Shown here: one piece after another, positions 11,551-22,535 of the stretch
How the letters are laid out: every line of letters starts with the position of its first letter
Position numbering within the stretch: position 1 is the first letter of the stretch
DNA from: Volvox africanus
Lineage: Eukaryota > Chlorophyta > Chlorophyceae > Chlamydomonadales > Volvocaceae
Assembly (NCBI GenBank): GCA_030268105.1
Contig: BSDZ01000080.1
Coordinates: forward strand, 3,783,501 to 3,847,500
Direction: 5' to 3'
DNA length: 64,000 nucleotides
Translations under genes and position numbers: made by a program
Notes under the pieces: generated by a model
Databases searched by the model: none
What the model was told of the DNA's origin: nothing
Seen by the model: only the letters and a program-made list of their open reading frames with translations

Positions 11551-11960
11551 GCAGTAATGTGCAGCAGCAGCAGCAACAACAAGAAGACATACAGCTGGAG
11601 CAGCAACTGATTGGGCGGGAGCAGCAACTACAACAGCAGGTGGATGAGAAGCCGCAGCATGTAGCACAGCAGCAGGATGGTAAGCTGCTGGGGAATATGC
11701 GGCAGTTCACACGGCAGCAGGATGAGAAAATGCAGCAGTTTGCACAGCAACAGGATGCGAGAATGCAGGACTTCATAAAGAAGCAGGATGAAAAGATGCA
11801 GCACTTCATGGTGCAGCAGGGTGAGCAGGAATGGGATGAGGAGATGCAACACTTCACATGGCAGCTGCTGGGTGAGAAGAAGTGACATTTCGTGCAGCAC
11901 CTGAGGTTATCTGGGAGAACCAGGTGGCCAGGTCTAACACTATCTTCACCATCGATGCTG
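11551..11960 (+). pseudogene. Decayed copy of the coiled-coil gene (plus strand)
   Basis: Related to the first exon at the left edge: Gln-rich start, VAQQQDGKLLGNMRQFTRQQ, then diverged hendecads (ARMQDFIKKQDEKMQHFMVQ). The frame stops at a TGA at 11883-11885 (GEKK-stop), and a TAA lies upstream at about 11554. Downstream of the stop, the remains of the non-repeat part (GENQVARS-like) are still recognisable but frameshifted. The copy ends at about 11960 and abuts the inverted copy that follows. Confidence 0.75.
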
Positions 11961-11966
11961 ACCATA

Positions 11967-12495
11967 TATGTCAGAAATACCTGCAACTGGTCAAGATCAT
12001 GATTAGTGAGTTTGGACATCACATCCACTGTCGCGGGAAAGTTGACCGGTACAGCTGAAGGAGCAGTGCCTAAGGCATGCTGTGCCTGGACCGACTCCAC
12101 CAACAGGGGCTCCAAGGTATGGTCAGCATCAATGGCAAAGACATTGTAAGACCTGGCCACCTGGTTCTCCCGAATAACCTCAGCTTGCTGCATGAACTGC
12201 CGCATCTTCTCATCCAGCAGCTGCCGTGCGAAGTCTTGCATCTTCTCGTCCTGCTGCACCATGAACTTCCGCATTTTCTCATCCTGCTGCCGTGTGAAGT
12301 CTTGCATCTTCTCATCCTGCTGCTGTGTGAACTGCCGCATTTTCTCATCCTGCTGCCGTGTGAACTGCCGCATATTCCCCAGCAGCTTACCATCCTGCTG
12401 CTGTGCAACATGCTGCGGCTTCTCGTCTACCTGCTCTTGTAGTTGCTGATCCCGCCAATCAGTTGCTACTCAAGCTGCATGTCTTGTTACTGCTG
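11967..12495 (-). pseudogene. Decayed copy of the coiled-coil gene (minus strand)
   Basis: Reverse-complement copy of window positions about 1-469, closer to the left-edge gene than is its neighbour on the plus strand. It retains the QQDEKM hendecads, IDADHTLEPL and the LDQLQ exon end with its GTATTT donor, then breaks off. At its 5' end the Gln codons are interrupted by TAA and TAG (near 12478 and 12463). The minus-strand open frame runs through the junction into the antisense of the adjacent plus copy, a composite without biological meaning. Confidence 0.78.
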
Positions 12496-12767
12496 CTGCT
12501 GCTACATATTAGTTGCTGTTGCAAGAAAGACAATATGTAGATTTCCAATGGGGCACACAACAGATGTATGACTGGGGTTTGGATTGTATATACATGCCAC
12601 CCAGATAGAGTGTGTGTTCCAATATCCAGCTGTGGCTACAGAAATCTTTGGTATCTAGATCTAATTGTTGTATTACAGTTCAATTTTCATCTATGCGTTG
12701 GTTTATGTGACAAGATGATAAACGTCAAGATGACATGTGACAAGATGATACGTGAATATAGTTAGTT
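12496..12767. other. Intergenic spacer before duplication copy 2
   Basis: AT-rich stretch with a short tandem element around GACAAGATGATA (12711-12752). No gene seen. Confidence 0.4.
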
Positions 12768-15700
12768 TTGGCAAATTGTAATTGGGCTTCGGTGGTCGCA
12801 ATCGGACGTCTTAAGAGGATTTGATGAGACGACATAAGAGGACGATACTCCTAACATGCCCGACCATGCCATGCCACATCACACCCTAGGCTGACCTAAC
12901 ATGCCCTGCTGTCCTCGCAGGCCAAGTCGTTGAAGGGGCGGTCTATCAGGGCGGAGAGGCGCTGGGTGGGGATGAGGGGAGTCTGTAGCTGGTGCAGAGT
13001 AACCTGTGGGGGGAAGGGCAGTGGGTTAGCGCATGAAGCCGAGTTTGTTGACGACTACCGAACATAGGGGATAGAGTAAGTTAGCAAATGGTGTCGAATA
13101 GCAGGCAGAGGTGTACCTGCGCCCATCTTTTAATTTTCCTCCAAAGTTCCCAGCACTTTACATGTGTTTAATGCATGATCGTCCGCTCCGGAGCACAGAC
13201 CCTGGCGGCCTCCTGCCTCTTCTGGGCGTGTCGGCAAGGGAAGCAGGCGTGCACGTTTAAGGAGATCGTGGCGGTGCAGGGTAACGACGTGAGCAAGGAG
13301 ATCGGCCGGTGCTTCAAGGTGGGCAGGTCGGTGGGCGGGTTGGTGGATGGTGGCCGAGGTGGAGGCGTAGATGGGTGTCCTGATGAAATTTCAGTGAATT
13401 CCGGAATGTGGTCCCCGTAATGAAGGAATGGCATGTGATTATGTATATGTCCGTATGTGTGTGTCTCTGGGGTCTAGGAATGGGGTGGGGTGGAAATCGG
13501 TAACACTGGCTATGTAGCTTTGCAGTCGTCCCAATGCCCATCCGCACGCTGTTCAGCTCCATTCTCCTAAACAATGCGGTTTAACCACATTCATGAGTTC
13601 ACCCCTCAATCATCCCTAAATCTCCTCCCGCCCATCCACCACCCGCCAACAGGACCTCCAGTAGATCAAGAAGATCGAGCTGCAGAAGCAGGGCGCCTCA
13701 GCGGACACTCTGGTCTTCACTATGAACCAGACCGTGCAGCACCCGGCGGAGTTCGTGTTGGGTGGTATGGGGGCCAAGGGCTGACTTGAGGAGCGAGGGT
13801 TCTGTGGCGGGTTTCGGTGTGTTTTTGTTTGTGTGTGTATGCCCCGCCTCCCCCGGGGAAGGGGAAAGGGAGTAAACACGGGTCAGAGGAAGCATACCAT
13901 GTGCTTGAATCCGGGAAGTATCATCGTTCCGCCATTCACCTGGTTCCGCATTGCCATCTGAGCTCAACGCTTGGGGCACTGTGCGGTGCTGCATCCCTGG
14001 ACGAACCGGGGTTTCCTTAGCTCCTGACCCCGAGGCGGTTGACAGTATAGACAGGGGGGGAGTGCCTATTGTGTGTATAGGCTTCACGGGACGGTCATAT
14101 CATGGGCCAGTCGTACACCAACACCCATCGCGTCTGCCGTCGTTTTCATCGCTAAGGTGCTGTGGGAGGTGAGGGCGAGGAAAAAATAGTTAGGTCTGGG
14201 TAGATTTCTTTATCGTGTAAGGCTCAATCGGTGTTTCCGGGGAAACGGGGAAGGGAGGCCAGGGAGGAGCGGTATCACAGCAAGGTCGGAGGCCGAGCTG
14301 CTGTTCGGAGGACAATGGCGCAGTGTGGGTCCTACCTGACAGTTTACAATCGCACATGCAGCATGTGGTTAGGAGGTGCTTTTACTGTACTCCCGTATCT
14401 GGTCTGATGTGAAGAGAGCAGGGCGCTATCGTACACGTTTGGTGGTAAACGGCATTTACGGTCACGTATCATTGAAGATTTCAATTCAGTTGCGTATGGA
14501 AGTCGGCAGTGCTGTCATTACCTTTGCGGAATGGGGCTGTGATGTTGCAATCAATGCGATGATTAATTCTTAGTTTCATAACACAGCAACCACAATCGGA
14601 TGGGGGGCGGTGGGAAATGCGCCAGGGGTGCCATCCTCGCATCTCTGCATTTGTGGGTGTTTGTCTACAAAAGACCCTGGAGACTCTACAAGAGCGGTGT
14701 ACATCCTCGTCCGTACATCCCCAGCCGTGCGAGTTATTATGTCTTTGGCTAAAGAAGTTAAGAGAGTCCCCGACTACAGCGGGGCAAACCTCACTAAGAT
14801 CTGATCACCCCGCCTCTCGCTCTCCATCCCCGTCACTGCATTTGTAACGTTTGCCTTTCGCCGCAACACACATTCGAGGAATCTCAAGACACTGCTGTAA
14901 ATTACAACACGACAAAAACTAACAGGTTTAAATGTTAAAGCCTTACGACGGCACCTCCCTAAGCACCAGAGGTCACGGTGCCGGCTACAGGGTATCTAAT
15001 CAATGCTCAGCGATCGTATCTGAGGGGAAAAAAGAGCAGATAGTGCAATCCAGCGGCACAGCTGGATTCCCCTCCCCCTCCCCCTCCCCCTCCCCCTCCC
15101 CCTTTTTTTAAAGAATTCTGAACTTTTTGTGCCATTAGTACACCGAATAGGTCCTTGGCGTGGTGGCGTCATTAAGCCTCAGAAACTGTGTGTGACACAG
15201 TGTGAAACAGCGCCCCTGGGTTACAATCCTCCCCACCCTGCAGTGAACGTCCTCGGGCGCCCCTGGCACCCCGTAGGACAGCTTGCGCCTTGCACCCGAC
15301 GGATGGGGTTAATACGCTGGGTTTGATTGGGTACGGCAATACAAAAGTCATTGCATCCATCACCCCCTGTACCAAGTTGACTCAAATGGATCGTGCATGG
15401 AATCGCTTTTTATTTGATCGCTTGTTGTATATAAATATCACTGCGACTGGACTCCGCGAAAGTCAGTCTGGCTCTCCGGCCTCTGGCCCTTATGGCCTGT
15501 CACGGCACAAGAGACAAGACCCGACCGCCAACCCCCACAAGCAAGTCTATAAACCCTTCCGCCATCCAGCTGTATTTGCATCCTGCTACGTGGTAGCGAG
15601 TGAGCTGATTTAGGTGGCTCACAGTCCTTTACACAGAGATTCTCAACACGGGGACGTGCATGGGCGTGCGGTAAGCCACCAGGTCCGTAGCAGTAGTCAA

Positions 15701-16044
15701 CAGCTTTAAAAGTATCATGGGTGTAAACATTAGTTTTAGCACTCATAGCAGCAGCAGTGCCTGACCCCACTGCCAATATCGCATTTATTGGCGCGCGTTG
15801 TCAGGATACGGCAACGCAGGGGGTCCATTTACCTTGTGTTATCAGTTCACGGGGACGCTCGGAGCAGCGGGCGTGGTAATATCTTAAATCATTTGATAGG
15901 GTGGACTGGATTCGATCTGACACTTGCTCGTGCTGTGTGGTTCCGCGTTGATTTCCAGCCATTCTTTCAACAGTCAATTATTCCTTCAGCATATGCTTCT
16001 CGAGGAAGAATCGAGACTACAAACTTCCCCTTTCGCTTGCGACT
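12768..16044 (+). repeat. Segmental duplication, copy 2 (about 3.3 kb)
   Basis: Direct duplicate of 4600-8017. It differs from copy 1 by an insertion of about 141 bp (about 14236-14376, starting CCGGGGAAACGGGG), by the three segments it lacks, by an expanded CCCCCT tract at 15069-15105, and by scattered single-base changes towards the 3' end. Near-identity over most of its length points to a recent event. Confidence 0.93.
13186..13761 (+). pseudogene. TFIIB-like exon fragments, duplicated copy
   Basis: Same exons as at 5018-5593 and identical over the coding part: AASCLFWACRQGKQACTFKE at about 13186-13318, then IKKIELQKQGASADTLVF at 13665-13761 with the same in-frame TAG before it. The AKSLKGR piece is also present (about 12921), but the upstream EEVGHMCEML exon is missing because the duplication starts downstream of it. 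This copy therefore cannot make even the first cyclin repeat. Confidence 0.7.
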
Positions 16045-19000
16045 ACTCGGAAGGCCCTGGCTAAAGGAAAGACGACCGGGACAATGCAATGAACATTAAT
16101 AAATATTTTAATAGTTACGGTAACAAACAAAACCTGCGTTAGAATTTCCAAATTCCTCGCAAAATGCTGCCCCGGCAGCCGCCGGCTGTCCTTGCTGGGA
16201 AAACTGTTGGCCAAAGTGGATCTTTCCCCAGGCCAGCCAAAACAGCCGTTATACATATGAAAGCGGATACAAATGGGCTATTTTGGCGGTATTCCGGTGC
16301 TCAGCTACCTGTACAGCCCAAATCAAGGCCAGCAGATATCCTGGCGTGGCCCATTCCGTCCGATACATCTATGTAGATATGTATGTAAATATTGTGCTAT
16401 CATGTGCTTCGCCTTGGTTTTCAATCAATCGCAGGTTAGACTTCATGCTCCAAGCCTACTTACTGTGTGCTTCGACTAATTTTAATAAAACCATCACCTT
16501 CTGTCAAATCAACCCGAACTACTAGCGGAAGGGGTAATGCACTGTCCTATTGGATTATCTGTAGATCCCAACCCCTACCTCCACTTTCCGCCCGTACCTT
16601 GAGTCAAAATCCATTCTCCTCAGTTGCAGTTATTATATGGTAAAGCTATATTTTTAATATTCCAGTGAAGTCTTCAAAAGCGTGAAACGCATTAATCACT
16701 CCTGATCTACGAAGACAACAACAATTGACCCTTATCATTTGGTTCTTTCTATTAATCAAGAAAACCTTTGCAGGTATGGACCATTTATGTACTGTGAATA
16801 GTTGGATGCAGGTTCAGTCCAAAGATCTCAACGGCGGAGTTGCTTGGCGAGATTTGAAGCCAAAACTTTTGCCTGAAACTACGCAGGCGAAATGCTGAGT
16901 GTCTGGGTCCCTTTCTCACCCGGATTGGGAGCTATGATCCTGCTTGAAAGTTTCAGGCGTCTACTCGGAAATGTTGGCGCTCCGCACGGTGCGTCTATGT
17001 AGGCCTGAAGCACGTGCAATGTCAGCTTATACTTCATATTTCATAGATAGTATGTAGACAAATCGTTTATTGGTTCACGGATACGTCGTTCCGGCGCTAC
17101 CTGCCTGCTGACCGCATTTGCTTGCTAACCGTAGCCCACTCTCACGTGCTAGCTAAACAACATGCATTCACGTGTTTATATCAGAAAGCTCATTCCTAAG
17201 CGTCTGACTGATCTCTCGCTCGCCACCCTCGAACCTCGCCCGGGTGCGTTCCCTACCCGCTACGACACACAGAGAACCAGCCGCCCCCGGCTTCCACAAG
17301 GGCTGTCAGTGGGACGCCAGCAGGCACTGAATCACACTGCTGGGGGGAAACATGGACACCATTACTTGCTGCGGTGGGGTGCTGCTGTCGCGGTGCCGCA
17401 GCTGTGGTGCGGGGCTGCTGTAAAGGTGGCCCTGGGGCGCAATCCTGCTGCGGTGATGCATGCTGCTGCGATGCGCTTGCCGCTCCGCAGGAGGTTCGTG
17501 TGGATGCACCAGGGCTGCGCGCGTGATCGTGCCTGTGTAGATCTCTTGAAGACCACCGCACGTAAGCGGACTACATGAATACTTTCATACAGCTGAAGTG
17601 CAATCTGTACATACATCATGCAATCGTAATGATGTATATGCATGTCCAAGCATGATGTCGTTCATTCGCAAGCCCTTTGTCAGCTAGGCGATATCACATA
17701 GAAATGGTCTTGTGAAATGAAAACTCGTGGGTTTGTTTGGATCTACCATCTATCTCGGCTAGATGTTGTCAGCTGAATGGCTGGAGCCCTCAAAATTTTC
17801 GATTGGGATGGAGTTGATGATGCTCAAGATGGACGTGGTGGAACCACGCAAGGATCAGGTCAGGAGGTTATCAATCCCCCTTCCGTATCTATCAGGATGC
17901 GTGTCTGTCTGAACAGGCGGGGGCCGTTCCCTGCCTGTTGATAAGGCAGAGTGTATGTATGGATATGGATAGGATCATGGCAATCACGGATCAAATGCCT
18001 GACCTACCTCGATCATTTCCTTGCAAACGCGATGCTTGCAAGCTAGCAAGGGCGTGATACAACTGAATTAATTTTCAATGCTTCCTTGTGCGGCATTACA
18101 TACAACCCCCCATGCCGGCGCGCAGGTGTATATGGAAAGTTGCATGTGGCTTAACTCATCAGTGCAGGTGGTTGGTAGGTTGGTGGGTTGTACTGCTGGC
18201 ATGTTTTTCCTTGTATAGAATCCTAAACACGCAGCGTACTCCATAGTGCCGCCAGGGTTTCACTTCATTTTATTGAGAAGGAATTATTTCAATCCTTGCA
18301 CGCATGTGGGTATGCCTGTGTCCTTATACGTTGTTTTGGGGATTTGAATTGAATCCCAAGGTGGCCAGCATACATGCACGATGCTTATTTACTTTACATG
18401 GTGAAAATGGACGCTGTTATGTTGATATCAATTAAGTTACACGTGTAGATAGATGTGTGGTGATGGTTTGTTGTTGTTGTTGTGGTGGTGGTGGTGAGAG
18501 GACACGCTTGGAAGAAGCGAGGTTAGTCGTGTGCTGATGTGCCTTTTCGGAAGGAATTGGCTCCACATAGATCAGCACCAGCAGCTTCACATAGCTTCCG
18601 TTTTGCCATTTTTAGTTCTTTTGCAAGTTGCCTTAATGGTCTGTTTTTTCTTTGCTCAAATAATGAGCACAATCACACGAATTCATATATTTTTTGACTT
18701 TCATTTAGCGAATGAACCTTGGCATGCTGCTGTCATATCCATTCTGATAAGAGCTGCGACCTCTTTTACGTACCCAGACGCGCATATGGATCTAGGTATG
18801 AACGGTCGTCGTCTGGGTAGCAGGAGCATGTGTCAGAATAAAAGAAGTGCTAATTATGTTTTTCCTGTAAGTAATTGGAGGGTCATATTGCACCGCGTTA
18901 GTAGCAAAAGTACGGCCACACGTATCAGCAGCAGCGCCGCTGTGCCACCCGGACCCAGTTTCACAGTGATGGCCTCAGGCGTATCCGTTCCAAATGTATG

Positions 19001-22000
19001 ATGTAAACAGGCCCGAGGGACCCTGCAGGAGGCTGGTTAAGGGACCTACGGAGGTGGTGAAGGAGTCGCGGGAAGGGAGGGGCGACAGGTGGCTCCTTTC
19101 CCGGGGACAGGTGCCTCCGTGCTATATACAGCCCACCTCCACTGGGTTGGGTTGTGTGCATGGGTCCATGCATATTTTATTCCTTAACATGAGAATAGAA
19201 TATAAACACAACACGGCCTTAATCTTGGCCCTGATATCGGACGTGTACATCATGCTTACATCCTTCTATATATATATGGATAACTCTTAACAACTATCTT
19301 GGTTCTCATATCGATGAAGGACGCTGTGAAATGCAATACATAGTGTGAATTGCAGAAATACGTGAATAATCAAATCTTCGAATGCAAATTGCACTTGATG
19401 CTTTGGTCAAGAGCATGACTGCCTCAGCTCTGGGTTGTCCTCCGTGAAATGAAAGAAGAGAGCTCTCTGCCCTGCTCTTCGTCACGTGGATATGGCTATC
19501 CCAGCCCCGTAGCCCCCAGATCCATCTTTTACATTTCATGTGGATGGATGGGGGTCGCACATCTGGGTTTGCTCAAGTGAAGGCAGCTTGGTCTCCCCTT
19601 GCTCCTTTGTGCATTCAAGGGGCGCAGCAGCTGGGAAATCAATGCTGTGGAATAATGAGTCAGGGTCATCTTGCCGGGCAGGTTGGGCGAGGACCTGGCC
19701 ACACCCTGACCTTCGTCTTCTCCTTCCCCTCTCCCCACACCCGGCTGCTAGGTGCACGGTGACGCTCACGTGTACGCTCCCGGCATACAGCTTGCTCATT
19801 CGTATCTTCCACCATCTGCACACTGTCGGCACTGGGTCACCAGATCCAGGGTTCAAATTGATGCATGAGCTCATTATTGTGAAGTGGTCTCTGTGGTCTA
19901 TATATCATTCTTAGTGTATGATTCATTCGGGTACGCTCTCTAAGATACCTCACCCTACCTCGTGTAATCGTATAGGCACGCGGCATTATTGCATGAGTAA
20001 ACCAAAACGCCAGGGGCTCACAGTGAAAGGAAGAGCATGGCAGCGCTCACCGTCGAAGTTAAATGCAACCACTCAGCAGAACGTCAGGACCGACACCTCC
20101 ACACCACTCTCTTCTCTGGTAATACCAACCAGAGTATTCTTCTCTGGGAATACGACAGCCGACGTGTCGTACACAATGTAGGTAACGTACGGGAGCGTGG
20201 CTGTAGTGCGGCATGGAAACGATGGCGGGCCTGACACACCGGACTGGAACCAATTTGTGCAGTTAGGCTGTGCCCCCCGCCAGGGCGTCCGTCAGCAGAA
20301 GCCCACACTCACAGGACATCCCCCTGCTGAAACGCCCCCCCCATATATGTGCAACTTGTATTTACTTGTGACATATTGATGATGCATATAACGTCGACAA
20401 AGAAATTTGTTTTTTGGGGCTTAGCAGCTACATATTGATGAATCCATAGGCTGGTAAAATTACTACCGGAGCAATTACAAAAGATCAATATCCACGCAGG
20501 TTGAGATCTCTGTTTCACTCCGCAGAATCTGGAAAGTGGGTGTCGATCGGGTAGGGTTTGCCTCAGTCGACCCTCTTCACACACAAAGATTCAGTTCAAG
20601 ACGTTCAGTATATGAAAGGAACTCTGTTCGGTGCCAGTTCGTGAGTCGACAATCCGTTTGGATACCCCGGAAATCCATTCCTTGTTTGTGTGGACGATGT
20701 CCACGATATGGGTACGTGGTGGAATGCGTGGTGGCCTGTGAGAATGTGTGCATGGGGGATTTGGGGTGTTAGCTGGGAACCTGCGGGGGGAGGCGGCACA
20801 GCGTAGCCCAGAAACAAATAGTGCGAGGCCCAGCATGCCACCGAACTTACCGACGCAGTCCAGCACGCCACTCGTTGTACGTAAGGGTTGTCAGGGCATT
20901 TGCAGAATACTCAGCAACGCCTGTACGGAGTCGGCTAATAGCCTTGACACCACAAAACCAGCTGGCTGCAGTATGTTGCGTGAGGGTGCACCGCTGCGCA
21001 TGGCGGCAATTTTAACGCGAAATGTGGCAGTGACTGTGCAGCCCCAGAACCTGTTCCATATCGTTACGAAGTGAAAATAAAGTTATCCGACAACGATTAA
21101 AGCGACGATCTGTGGGACTTCTCATGCGCAGTCCCCTCTTCACAGGGAAAAAACCGCAACCGCAAACGCTACATTAAGAACCTCATATCCTGACAATACT
21201 TGTTTCTTGCTGCTACATCATCTTTCATAATTGAACGCCCCGTCCATGCGAGGATTCCTGTGACTCGTGGGTCACTCTAGCCGCCAACCCTGAGCCCAAC
21301 CCCCCGAGTTTCAAGTCCTGTGACCCATGGGCTTATCCAATTGTTTACGACCAACCCCTCTTAAGGTTTTTAGGGTTTAAAGTTCTAAAACCCTAGAAAA
21401 CCCAAACGCCCTTCCACTTCCCCCATAGATTTCCACTCTGACCAACGACAACATTAGCTTTGCTTTTGCTCACATCAGCGGCTCCATCCCGGGGTCAACA
21501 TCGCCATCACCAACCGCCCTGTTGGCTCGGCGCTCTGTTGCCGCATCTCATCATCCTGCGAAAGCAAAAGCCATGCAGTTTGCCGGCCGCTCCCCCCCGG
21601 GCCCCTCTTCCACCAACCTCACATCTCGTCATGATTCCCTTCGTCCCCGTCAGTGCTCCTCACATCCGCCTTCCAAGCCCCCCAGACAACTCCTAGCTAC
21701 ACGATCAGTGGTTTCCTCGCACTGCCCCATCCAGACATGCCCGGACCGGCTACCCTCGAATCTTGAGATCAGGTCGTTTGGGTTGAGTGCGCCCGCTGGC
21801 ATGTGCCCTTAACTTATTAACTATTAACCAAGTCGCCGTTGCCGAAACCTAGAGACCGGTCAGATCAGCATCAAAAAGCTCCCCCCGATGTGGGGTTCTT
21901 TCAGCTGGACAACAGCTGCCGACCGAGTACACGAAATAACAAACCCAGCAGACTTATAGAAGGCACACCGCACCAAATAAGCTCAAAGGATGGGTTGGGT

Positions 22001-22535
22001 AATGTGATCACGCCCAAACTTCTGGCATCAGGCCAATCAACCTCCCTGGAGCTGCGCAGCGTTCCACTCCATCCCTCCTGCAAATCACCCCTCCTTCCTT
22101 CTGCTCCCTTCCCTTGCCACACGAACATGCTGGCTGCCAGCAGACCAGTGCGTGTGCACGGGAGGGAAGGGGGAGGCAAAAAAACTGTAGTACTGGAGCT
22201 AAAGCTAAAGGAACCAGGAAAAGCAATCCACCAATCACGACGCGAGGATGGTTTGAGGCATAGGGAGATGTTTATTGATATTATAGGTGTCTAAAATGGT
22301 GCTCAGATGGCCTAATAGGTCAGCTGTACGCCCACGTGGTACCCTCTCCCATCGACCATATCCCCCCCTACCACCAACACCTCCACCAGCCGCAGCAAAC
22401 TGGACTCCAGCGAAGCTGCGTTGCACCGCCTTCCCATGCACTGCACATCCTGCCATGCAGCACACAATTGTTCTCACAATCACACCCAGACCCGCACCAA
22501 AGTCAGAGTCACGTTACCCCGGGGGGCGCGATCGG
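16045..22535. other. About 6 kb without a supportable gene
   Basis: Several open frames exist (plus 17162-17578, plus 18531-19001, plus 19540-19914, plus 20748-21074, plus 21522-21812), but none shows a family motif and most have an equal antisense frame. A short stretch after CTTTGCAG at 16773 encodes MDHLCTVNSWMQVQSKDLNG and on to QAKC-stop (16776-16898), which could be a terminal exon. A (TTG)n/(GTG)n tract lies at 18466-18495. Sequence after the 3' end of squalene synthase (22300-22535) is probably its 3' UTR. Confidence 0.4.

Larger units (their letters stand above)
11551..12495. repeat. Inverted repeat made of two coiled-coil gene copies
   Basis: A plus-strand copy (about 410 bp) and a minus-strand copy (about 530 bp) meet tail to tail at about 11960-11970 with almost no spacer. 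The arms share the hendecad-coding sequence at perhaps 80-85 percent, judged by eye, so single strands or transcripts could fold back. Confidence 0.75.
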
